64,000 bases of DNA from Lanius collurio. Taxonomy: Eukaryota > Chordata > Aves > Passeriformes > Laniidae. The notes beneath the pieces were generated by a model. It saw only the letters and a list, made by a program, of their open reading frames with translations. It searched no databases and was not told the origin of the DNA. The translations under genes were made by a program, and so were the position numbers. The first letter of the stretch is position 1, and every line of letters begins with the position of its first letter. The stretch spans positions 40,095,565 to 40,159,564 of the forward strand of contig JACBWW010000004.1 in the NCBI GenBank assembly GCA_020086605.1. Direction: 5' to 3'. Positions 46,885 through 58,075 of this stretch are shown piece after piece.

Positions 46885-46958
46885 GGAAACTTTCCTGTCT
46901 GACCATTCGGGAGTGTGATGGCCAGAGTGCTTTCTGAATGGTCAGACAGGAAATTTCC
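46885..46958 (+). ncRNA. Candidate pre-miRNA-like hairpin
   Basis: The arms TTTCCTGTCTGACCATTC (46891-46908) and GAATGGTCAGACAGGAAA (46936-46953) are perfect reverse complements over 18 bp. The stem extends outward by five more pairs across a single bulged C (46890), and in + strand RNA inward by G-U, G-C, G-U, A-U and G-U. That leaves a loop of about 17 bases. Total length is about 74 nt, the size of a microRNA precursor. The inward G-U pairs would be A/C mismatches in minus-strand RNA, so + is favoured. Expression is unknown; an inverted-repeat transposon relic is the main alternative. Confidence 0.4.
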
Positions 46959-47049
46959 CTAACAAAGGATGGACTCTTTGCATTGTGCACCTGAGTCCCC
47001 TGTGCTCACGAGGGCCTTAAGGCTCCAGTTCTGGGCTCTGTAAAAAATA

Positions 47050-47830
47050 TCTTGCAGGGGCTAGCTGGGGGGGTGCGGGCCCACAGACCCACGGCTCCAG
47101 GGTCTGCGGGCCTGCGCCCACGCTGCACCGTCTGGGGCAGAGCCAGGCAGGTGGAAGCGGCCCCACTGGGGCACAAGGAGAACACTGCCGGTGCTGCGGA
47201 AGCTCCATCGCTCCCAGGCAGAGGTGACCTGGGCGCAGGCTCTTCCTGGTGAGGTGACCACCGGGATGTGGTGGGAGCCGGGGGCTGGAGAAAGAGGACA
47301 TGCAGAGGAACACGGGCTTGAGAACGCAGTGCTGGCAGCTGGGGAGAAGTGCTCTTTTCCCTTCTCTTCTCCACGGCTCTTTTGTTTTCCGCAGCCCGAC
47401 AGAAGAGGCTTCCAGTAAGCGGCAGGGGTGGGGGCAGAGCCCACCCTCACAAAGGCAGCTCCCCACGGGCTCTGTGACCGCTGTCACGCTTTTTCGCTCA
47501 AATCAACGCCTGCAGTGGATGACGTGGGGCTGGTGCTCCCCAGCCCCGGGGCTGATTGGTCCCAGCTCAGGTTTGAACGCCAAGGTGTCCTGGCAACGAG
47601 AAGCAGAGGAGCCAGACTTTCCCGTCCCCGCTCGGCTCCGGGAGCACGGCGGGTGCTGGGAAGCGAGAGGCATCGCGGGCGAGGAGCAGCGCGCAGGGCC
47701 GCTGGCTCTCCCCCAGGTACCCCCTGCGCGGTGCCGGGCCGTGCCCCGGCCCGGGAGCTGGGATGAGTTTCACCCGGGGCGGTGTCAGGTGGCCGCCGGC
47801 AGCGACTCCGCACGGTGCCTCGGGCGGCAC
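47050..47830. promoter_or_regulatory. Orphan CpG island with promoter-type motifs
   Basis: Dense CpG and GC content contrasts with the flanks. Within it are an inverted CCAAT box (ATTGG, 47555-47559), an ATF/CRE-like TGACGTGG (47520-47527) and an RFX X-box-like site, GTGTCCTGGCAAC (47585-47597), with a good GGCAAC half. CpG density peaks between 47630 and 47830. CpG islands in birds usually mark promoters. No coding exon with recognisable homology was found on either side, so direction and gene are unknown. The long open frames here (up to 251 codons) are expected from GC-rich DNA. Confidence 0.6.
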
Positions 47831-50800
47831 CTGTGCTCCCGCACAGACAGGCAGCAGAGGAGCTGGTTCCAGCTGGGAGTGGGGATGGGGAAGTCGCTGC
47901 TGTTTGGGGGGTCTTCAAAGTGCCCGGTCAGTGGTGTTTGCGGGAGGGATGCCTGGGGAGAAGCTGTGCAGGGAGGGGGGAAGTCAAGGGGCCTTCCAAG
48001 AGTTGTGTGGTCAGCCCTCTTGCCCCAAGAGGACGGAGCAAGTGATTTTGGCTAGTTTTGGGTTCGCCTGATTATTCAAACTCACAAAAGCCCTGCAGGG
48101 AGCCCGAGGCTCTGAGATGTGCTAGAAGAAGATGGCTTACATTGAAATGAAACTGTTTTTCCTGCTGACAGAGAGCTGCTCTGTTTTTGCCTCAGCACAA
48201 CCCACCTGCATGTCCGTCCCTCTGGAGCTGGGGGGTGAGGAGGGAAGGGCACCCCAGGGCTCAGCTGTGTGCATGAAAGCAAAGGGCATTGCGGGGAAGT
48301 GCTGTAAAGAGAAGGCTTTTTCTTCCACCTGGGAGATGTGAGCAGAGATGAGAGGAGCTGGCTGGGGGAAGAGTTTGCCGGCACGGGGAGGCAGCACTCA
48401 GCACAGTCCATTTTGCACCTGTCAAAACTAGCAGAGACATACCTGTGTCTGTGAAAAGATGTGCCAGCCATTAATGACAGGGCACGTCCAAGCTGTCAAA
48501 GTTAAGAAACCAACTCCACAAGGTAACAGCCATCCCAGAGGAGTTTCCTGACTCAGTGGCAGGTGGTGAGCTTGTGGAAGGGCTGGTGTCCTGCACAGAT
48601 TCAGTGGCATACACTGAAAAGCAGTGCCACGATTCGGGTCTTGCTGCTGCAAGTAGGGGATGTAGAGGGATAACAATGCCAAGACCTTTCAGATCACAGC
48701 TTGTGTTATTTATTATGGCACAGGGCTGAGACCTGCCTGAACAATTCTTTCTCACAGCCCTAAAGGCATGATAAGACTTGGAGATCCCTCCTAGTATCGT
48801 ACTCATAGTAGAAGAGCAGCTCCTCAGCATCCTGGTGTCAGGGAAAGGCAGAGAGACACCACAAAATGAGCAGAGAGGGTTTTGCTGGCAGCGTGTTGTT
48901 GCTGACCTGGATTCGCACTGATGACCTGGAGGGGTAAGATTAGCACAGTCAGCTTGTCCCAGGGCTGTGGGAGATGAGAGAGAGGGAAAGGGTCATGCCT
49001 GTTACATACATCATTTTCACTGTTTAAATGGGCATATGTAGCACAAGTTGTCAGTTTAAAAAATATATATCCTGCATACTGAAGAATTGCCAAAGTTTAC
49101 AGTTTTGGAGTGGTGGGCTTACAGCAGAGGCTTTGCCTAGAAAACTCAGTCACTAGTTCTATGAGAATCAGTGATGCTTTTTGTATCTAAATGAAAGTTA
49201 AGAAAAAATGTCTGTCCCATATAGTAAGAGGAGGTTTGACCTAGATGAACCTGAAAATAAATAAACATGAAATTCACTAAAGGTGAATTAAGCAAACTGG
49301 GTATTCAAATTATTTTTTCAACAATCATGTTTTAAAATTGAGCAGCTTGGGACTGGATGATGTTCCTACTTGGACCAACAGCTCTCCCTGCTCCAATTAG
49401 TTCAAATAAGACTTGTTTCTCTGAAGGGTTAAGGTGAGTACATTCTTCAGGCTTTATTAAACCTATGAACAGTAATGTCAGTCTGAAACCCAAGAGAGGG
49501 GAAAACATACCCACACCTTGCAGGCCATAAACAAGAACAAATTCAGCTCGCCCTGTATCTTTCCAACAATTCAGCTGAGGCAGTTTATGAACTGGGAACA
49601 TTAGCCCCAGTGAAGCAAGGCAGGACTTTCCCAGATAGTCATTAAATAACTTGTCTTTCCTGGTATTTTATGGAATAAACAGTGCCTATTGCTTGCTAAT
49701 AGCATCTGCTTTTATTTGAGTGGGATCGTATTTTATAACAATCCTTCTGTTCAGTTTGCATGTTTGCAGTGACCCCAGCAAGCAATCACTCCGTGGCTGG
49801 TAGTAAATTCACTCCCAGAGGTTTAATGATAGTATTTACTGTAGGAGCTGCCAGTTTTAGGGCTGTAGTGATTAGGGTGGGTTGATGGGACACAGGGCAG
49901 TTGGGTAATTGCTAGTGATGAGCCAGTGAACTCCCAGGTAATTGCAACTTACCTGGAGAGGTGTGCTGGCATGAGCGGTGTTTTAAAGACAAAGCTGTGA
50001 GGAGGATAAAGGACAGTCATTGTCTCCACATGACAGCACTGAATCATGAACAGGAAATTATCCCTTCTCCTCACCAAGAAAAATAATGCTTGGTCTGTTT
50101 TCTTTCCTGTCTCTTCTTAAAGAAATGATAGATGTGGTAGGACTTGTGTGCCTGTCAGTCTGTGCCCCTTCCTTCTCTTCATACCCTTTAAATGCTGTTG
50201 AGAAGTAGAGATGCTCTGATTCAGGACACCTACAAGTGCTGTGAAAATGGGTCTTGAGGGAAGGAAAGACAGACATACTCCCTCATTGACCCTGGGAAGG
50301 CCTGGCACAGACTAGACCTCATTAGACACCAGAGAAGCGTGATAGCAGAGGGGCCCTGGCAGAGCTCACTCACCAAAAGGCTTCAGCATAAGCTCAGATT
50401 TCCTCCATAGATGTGAGATCCAAGCAATCCTGGTTCCTAGGACAGCAGACATCATTAATGATGTTATTAAAGGGAGACAGTAATTTTACTTTTAATGAAT
50501 GTGGGATCTACATAAGTTAGTGTGGTCACTCGCTAGAGCTCCGTTGGCCCTTGGGCAAGATTTCTCAAGTCCCAGCCATTTCCATCTATGTTTGGGCTCC
50601 TCAGGATATTACTCAGCCTGCACGTATGTGGATTTGGTAGTCCTCACCTGGCCCTAGTGTTTGAGGCTGTCTCTGGTCCTGCATCACCTCAACGCCTGCG
50701 GTCTCCAGCCTTGGCACTTTGTGTTTGTTTGCCCTGCATACCCAGCAGTGGAGAAGCCAAAATTGCTTTGCCCTCCCTGCTCATGAAGGAGAGGGCTGGA

Positions 50801-53800
50801 GGCTTGATCCCTGTAATTACCAGCCTCTCCTACCCCAGAAAGGAGTAATCCCCAAAGCAATGGTGACACCAGCGTCCTCTAATGCCTCTTGAGTCTTCAT
50901 CAGCAGATCCTGATGGGCTTTGGTAAAGATGCCATATGCCTTACATCTATTTTAGATCTGGGAGGGTTGAAGCAAAGCAAAGGACAGAGCCTTGACACAC
51001 AATGACAGGAATAGAGCAAATGGCAGGTTTAGGTGGGGGCAAAGGGACTGATAGAGCAAAAGGGCTGGCAGTGGTGCCCCTCGGTGGGTCTGGTGCCATG
51101 AATGCTCTGGTTAGGTGGCTCTTTATCTGCTAGAACCTTTTCGTTTTGCCTCTTGATTAAAAGACAGATGGGGATTGTGTCTCTTCTCTCCATCTTAATG
51201 AGGTTTCTTCTCCCTCTGTAGCAAGAGAGAAAGAGTGCAGCAAAACCACCAAAACAAAATCCAGTACAAGATTGTTCCAGTGATGGGCAGAAAATAAGTA
51301 GTTTGTGGGTCCAGAACCTCCCAGGAGAGGGGCTGCTCTTAACAATTTAAGGGGTTTAGCAAGTCAGAAGTGCCAACAGAAAAGCTGTGGCAGGGTTATC
51401 AGTATATTAAGAATTTTGGGCAATTGGACCTGAAATTTCCCGGTACAGGCTGATTGAAATTATGGTGCTGGTCCAGATTGCCAGAGCTCCATGGACACAC
51501 CTGGAGGTGCTCTACTGTTACGGCCAGTGGTGGGAAAAGGAATTTAAGTTGTTCTCATTCTGCAGCCTGATCCAAGCACTCACTGCTCCACCACCTTCTT
51601 TGTTGGCATGAGCATTTCTCCAGCTGCTTGATGCAGAGGCATTGATCTGGCAGAAAAAAAATTAACCATTTTTTCCCCTGGGGATTTTCTACAGATGGAC
51701 AAGTCCTTGATCCAGTTCTTTGCACCAAGAGTAGTGCAGGTACAATGAAGAGGGGAGTGCTGGCTGTCAGCCCATGCCTGCCTGCTTTAACCATTCCAAA
51801 ATAGAGCTTGGATGAATGGATGAATCCTTTCCCTTCTCTTACCTGTGGTGCTCTTAAGGGAAACGTGCTGATCATGGGTTTACAAACCACTGCCAAATGT
51901 TTGAAAATATGTAGTTTAATCATTGGTCCAGGACCAAATAGTCCAGTGGGTGTGACCTGAAGGAAATCCCTTCAAACCTGCTCTCTGATACCAAGAAGAG
52001 CACCAGGCTTCACAATACCAGTTTTGAACCTGAAGGTAGTGAGGTACAGGCAAAGATCAGAGCATGAGATTCAGAGTCAGGAACTGCTGAGTGTTGATCC
52101 TGGATCTGCCTGGTCTGCCAACTCTTTTTGCTCTGGGGCAAATTATTTAGCTTTCCTTTTCCCTGATCCCCTGCCATTGCCTTTCTAAATCCTTTGTCAC
52201 ATGAGGGTTGGGAAGAAGCTTGCAAAACACCTGCGGAAGTGCTTTGAAGACAGAAAGCAGAATGCCCAAATGATAAGTTGTATGGGCAGTATAAACAAAC
52301 CTGGCTGTATGTTTCCCAGGCTAAATGAGGAAGGAGGAGGGGTTAACTGGTGGGTGGCACCTATGTCCTAATTACAAGGCTTGTCTCTGGATCCTTTAGG
52401 TGTGAAGCACCCTCTTGGCTGAAAAACAGCTGATATAGTCACACCTGAGCAGAGGTAGGGGAGGAAAAATTTGACACATGAGCAAACCAGGATAGGTAGA
52501 AAATTCCTTTGGGAGGAAGGAGGTAAGTAGTGGTACCAGCAGTGGGTTGGAAATGGTCTTCTGGACCACCTCCAGACCTACTGGTCCTGCTGTACCTCCT
52601 CTTTTTTTCTTTTCTGGTGCGTTTTGCTATATGGTCTTGAGGGTCCTATGAGATCTAGGAAAGTCCTTCCTGTAGCTGCTTTCCTGCCATCAGACCCTGT
52701 TTATCCTCTGACACCTGATTCGAGGGGGATAACTTCTGGCATTTTAGTACTCTCTTTGTCCCACACCGGTTTGCCAACTCAAAAAGCAGCACAGCCCCGA
52801 AGTTGAAGATTGAATAAGTAAATTGTGAGTGCACTTTGCTTTCTGAACCTTTCCAGCTTTTCAGGGTCACATCTCTAGCGTGTCTTCACAACAATGGGAA
52901 TTAAAACCTGGTGGTGCATGTGTACATGCTAAGAAAAGTGAGATATCCACACAAACAGCTACAGTTGAGGAGACAATAAACACAGCAGATGCTGTGAGGG
53001 TTGAGGGATCTTCCAAGCTTAGCCCCAGACAGGTCTGTTGGGCCTCTTCCACTACACCTGTGGTTCTCTCCTTACTGCCTTTTTTGCATTTCCAGCCTGG
53101 GACCAGGGAAAGTGATTGCAATTCATGCCTCTACCTTTGCTGCTTTGTAGCTTGGGTGAAAATCAGTCCAGTCAGGATCAGTTGCATGAGGACATATAAG
53201 TGCCAGAAGATGCCAGTTGGTATCTTCATGCTGTTTTGCTTTTAAGCTGGATCTGGGAGTTTTCTTTCATATTTGGGAAATAGAAGAAGTATTTCTTGTC
53301 TCTCCTTTTATTACTATTCTCCAGCCTGAAAGCTGCTGGGGTTGGAGATGTCTCCACACGTGTGCAAGTGCATGCTGCAGGCCCTGATCTCAGCTGGAGA
53401 CTTGGATTGAATCACACTAAGCCAGCCCTGAAGCTGAGCATCCGAGATGCTCTTTAAGCCCTGCAGAGCTGCATGTAGTGGAGAGTATTTTTTCCCCAAT
53501 GAACATTTGATTCCCTCAGCACTATGGGAAAAGGGACATAGCTGCACCACCTGGGTGTTCCTCCATCACTTGCTGGGGCCAAGCAGCACCTGCTCACAAC
53601 CAGTGCTTTGCCTTGGAAGCCCCTGAGGGCTGCTGAATGTATCTGCTGCCTGGTTTCTCAGTTAGTCTGCATGTAACAGCCTGGGAGATTATTGCCCCCA
53701 CCCATCCAGCTTGCCAGACAGATGTTAGAGATGGTGATGGATATATCTGCTCTCAGATTAAAAAGCAGTTTGAAACACGTCCCTGCCAGATGTGGCCCTC

Positions 53801-56800
53801 TGCTCTGTTAGCTTTCAAGTGCTCTCTGGAAGAAATGTTTTGTTTTTTTTTTAATTCAGCCCTACCCTTTCCTGAAGTCTTCTTGTGCTGTTCTCTGCCT
53901 GGCAAAGCCCCAGCAGCAGCCCCCAGGCAACGTGGCACGTGTAGTGGAAATGACTTTGGCTGACTGGGATGCTTTTGCAGGGAGTCCAGGTGCTGTACAC
54001 AGTACAGTGGGGAGGAGAAGACGCCTCCGGATGGAAGTTAGAGATCTCTTCCTCCTCCCTTTTCTCTCCTGAACCCAGCAATTCAGTGGTTGTGTCAGCA
54101 TAACTCGATAGCACGGGGATAGAGAGAAGCTGGAGCCTCCACAGCACAAAGCAAAAGCCTCAATTTGCTCTCAGTTGCTTGTAGGAACCTCTTTATCTCC
54201 TGGTGATAAAGGGAGAAAAGGAGCTGCATGGGGAGGTCACCACAGGACAACTCCTTTAGGGGAAGAATGGATGCTTTCTCCTCTGCATTGAACATTTGTA
54301 TACCAGCTTGTCCTGCCCTGATGTCTCTGCATGGGCAATCTTGCCCTTAGCATGGGTTTTCCTGGCTTTTCCCAGGGACCTTGAGAGTTAGTCATCCCCC
54401 TGCCACCTTTCCAGGGCTTCTCATCCTGCCAGAGCCTGTAACAGCATGGGCTGTGGTGCAGGTCTCACTCCTTTCCTCAGTTTGCCCTGCAACAGTGGCA
54501 GCAAGGATGTGCTGGTCACTCCAGTTAGATTAAGGGCTGGTAAACTGCCCTTTGGCTGAGGTAGATTTAAAAGTCTAAGAGCAGCAATGCTCAAAAAAAA
54601 TACCTCCTCTCTTGGTGGGAGATGTGGGTGAGAAATTCTCTCTTGGTGCTGATGCTGTTGGGACAGGGATGCTGGGATGGCAGCCGTAGTGGGAGACGGC
54701 TCTGCCTGCATTAGTCATGGTGGTGGAGGGGAACCCGTAAGATAAAAATATAAATTATCTGTGTTCAGTAGATATATAAACATTACTTCTACCAGCACCG
54801 TAAACCAGGCCTGTTCTCCCCACCTCCTCCCAGATTTTACCAGCCTAATTTGGAATTTTCTGTGCAATATTTATTTTTCATCAATAAGTCTTGAAGGAAA
54901 TGTATTTTCAAGCAGCCAGTGACTTCTTTTTTTCTAAAAAAACTTTGTTTTCCCCTGAAGTCAGCTCAGAGCACCTGTCTCTTGGAAAACCAGGCCCCTT
55001 TAAGATGTCTCAGGCTGCTTTGAATCACTAATTGCTTCTGAATAGGCAGGCCAAATGTTTTATCACTTCAAACTCCCATAGCAATGCAAATCTATACAGC
55101 TGAGAAGCCTCTTTCCATGCATGGGGGTGATGGGTAAAGATAAGGATTAAAAATAGAAACAGATTCAGCCCGGGGGTCCTCTTTGTTTCTCTCTGCCCTC
55201 GGTGGGGTTGCCAGGGCTACATTTGTTCCCCTACGTCGGTTTTGGATGAAATCCAGTGCCCCTTGAATGCAAAGGCAAGAGGTACAGTGGCAGGACAGGG
55301 CTGGATGAGGTCCTAGGTACATACATATTTCATTGCCCATGCCAGGCTCTGTATTGTTTTCTCTCTCTGGTTTCACAAAGGTGGTGTTTTCTAAAACTCC
55401 CACTTGTTGAGGGAGACACAGTCCAGGCTTCATCCCGTCTAAAGTTTCTGGCTTTTCAGTTGTTTCCCACTCTGAGTGGCAGCCAGGGATATTTCCCATG
55501 CCTGGGGGGAAAAAGGGGGATGCCTGGTAGGAAAACAGGACTTGGCAGAGCACTGTTTGGAGGGGACTACATGTGCTGTGGCATGTTCCCCTCGGGGCTG
55601 CTGTGTGTGTTTTGGGCTGTGCTGGCTCACATGTGCTGCAGGAGATGAGTAGCACTTTGCAAAGCCTCACTGGTACAGAGGGTACGGAGCTGGCCTGACT
55701 TCTTTAACTAACCCACAGCCTGAAGCCAAATATTGACTATTAAGAAGTGGAAAATCTCGGTGAGCAAGGGCAGTCTAAATCCTCCTTTTTGCTTAGGTGG
55801 CCTTTTATTAGAGCTGCCTGCTGTGTGCTGAGTATGGCTGTGCTCAAAAATTGCCAAGAGCTCAGCATTATGGAAGCAAAAGCCAATTTACTGAGTTTCC
55901 AATAGAAAGGAAGATACATGCTGAATGTGCATCTGTTGGATGATATTTCTGTTTCAGGCATGCTGCTAACATACAAATGGAAAAGCGACTTTGCATGATT
56001 TATGTAGTTACTAGAAAAACCTGAGTTAAGAAGACAATGACACTTTGTAGTGTATTGGGTACTATTTATTCTTAGCAGAGGAGGTTATAAAATTTATTTT
56101 CTGTTTCGCTCCCCAAGTGAATTCCAGTTGACATTACCTATCCTACTTGAGTACACTGGACATGGAAAGCAGATAAAGTATCCTGACAAATAACATCTTC
56201 ATGTAAAATCAATAGCTAATAAGAAATCGGTCTCCTGAAGATGATAGCAATTTATCTTTAAAATTAAAATAAAGACTGCAAAATTTTGTCAAAGAGAAAA
56301 ACAAAAAAATCTCCGTTCCTCTTTGTTTAGGTATTATTTGTGTGTTACAAGTGCATATAGGACCCAGTTAGGACTTGATCAATTAAGGATAACTCTTGTT
56401 ATCTTCATTGTACTTTTAAAAGAGACAGCTGCTTTCCTGCCAGACCTGGATTTCCAGGGAGGCACAGAGGAACTGGAATGATTTTAGGCTTTCAGTGCTG
56501 TTCTCCAAAGACCTTTGACTCAACAGGACTGAAACTCAGGCTTAAATCTTCAGGGGTTTAAGTCTTCAGTGTTGGGTTCCAGCCCAGGTGAACCGGGCTT
56601 CATACATCTTACTGAACTGGGGTATTCATACATAACCCTGGTCCTCCTAGCAGGGAGAAAAAAAATTAAAAAGAAGGGGTTTGAGTATAAAAAGGACAAC
56701 TAGAAACTAAAAAGCTTGCTTGCACTTTACGAGCTTGTGTGTAGAGGTGGTCTTGGATGTCCAAGTCAGTACCTAAATCAATCCAGGCTTGGGACCCTCC

Positions 56801-57929
56801 TTATTTCTGCCCAAGGTCCCCACTTGGAGACCACAAAGGCACAGAGCTGGTGCAAGGCTATGCTGTGCTCTGACACCTGGCACCAGCAACTCCAGCAGAG
56901 CAAGGTGTGGGAGAGAACCTCCAGTGCTGATGGTGTGAGAGGGCTGTGAGGCTGAAGATGCAGGGCTGGCTATGTAATGGGGGGGATTCTGAGAGCACAG
57001 CCTGGCAGGTGGACCTGTTGGAAAAGCAATTAGGGGCCAATAGGAATGGCACAGGTAGAGGGCAGGAAAAGGTGTCCTGAAGGGTGGAAGCTGTGCCAGG
57101 CTCAGGTGCCCTCCCAGCTCGAAACTGGGAGCCCAGGCAGGGAAGGAGGGGGAATAGCTGGAGCAAGAACCAGAAAAACCTGCTCACATCAGCCCAGGAT
57201 TCACATTACTCACAGTGCTTTAAAACAGGTCAGGTTCGCTTTGGTTTCCAGGCAAAGATGGCCAAACTGCCTAAGGACTGTTTTCACCTCAGAGCAGTTC
57301 CGAGCTCCCCTGTGCCTGCTCACTGTGTCACTGCCCCTGTGCACTCCTACCCATCACCAGTGCAAGGTCTTTCCTGGGATTTAAGCCTTTCTAAGCAAAG
57401 GCTGGGCTAGAGTCATGCACAAGGACGTGTTTCCCAGCCCACCCAAGGGATGGTAACCATGAGTGGTGGGTTCACAGCAAGGCACTCTCATCTCCTGACC
57501 TGCCCCAAGCTTTGGCACTCACACAGCAAGTTTGCTGCTTGAAGCTGGATGGGAGACTGCATCTAGGGATGCTCCCCGTTGCAAAGGAAGAGTGGTCTCC
57601 CTCCCCCAGATGTCATCACAGGTGAGAAGCTCATGGTAGTGGTGAAAGCTGTCCTGGTTCAGGTCCCATCCGCAAACACCAGGGTCAGCCTCACTTGATT
57701 TATCAGGTTATTATAGTCAACTTCAACTGGGTGTGAGTAGCAAAGATGAAACCACTTTTTTGTTGGGAAGAAGGAGGGGAAAAGGAACTAACAGAGTTAG
57801 AAATCAGATTGTCAGAGGCTAATGGCTGTGTCTGCTTATTAGGAAGCAATAACAGTAATTTACTTTTGAATCGCAATAATTCATCATAACACTTTCCACC
57901 TACCTCATGAACCTTTGCTGCTTATCTCA
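47831..57929. other. Intergenic or intron of an unknown transcript; no gene recognised
   Basis: No recognisable protein domain was found. The longest frame (55092-55670, -, 192 codons) has non-coding composition and no known motif. A 16-bp perfect palindrome, ACATCATTAATGATGT, occurs at 50449-50464. AT-rich pieces occur near 49060-49330, 54740-54910 and 56180-56300. If the 47 kb island drives a + strand transcript, this stretch would contain its introns. Confidence 0.4.
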
Positions 57930-58075
57930 GCCCTCTTGTTCAGGGATCTGAAAGCATTTCATAAACATTAATTAATTATTCCTCCACACCCCTGGAAGCA
58001 AAGTAAACATTATCCCAATTTTGCAGCTCAAGAAGCTGAGCTCACCTAAAGAGATAATAACTGAGCAGGGGTGCA
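57930..58075. repeat. MIR-like ancient SINE
   Basis: The sequence runs GGGATCTGAAAGCATTTCAT, then AAACATTAATTAATTATTCC, TCCACACCCCTGGAAG and ATTATCCCAATTTTGCAGCT, then CTCAAGAAGCTGAGCTCACC. Word order and spacing match the core and 3' domain of amniote MIR elements (CATTTTACAGATGAGGAAAC type, from memory). It is old and diverged; the limits are approximate. Confidence 0.6.

Noticed and set aside
47300..48055. 251-codon open frame on + across the CpG island
   Set aside because: GC-rich DNA has few stops by chance. Several long frames overlap on both strands here, and none shows a domain or a conserved motif.
55092..55670. 192-codon open frame on the minus strand
   Set aside because: Cys/Pro/His-rich composition without domain, repeat or splice context; the + strand is also open over much of it. 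Probably chance.
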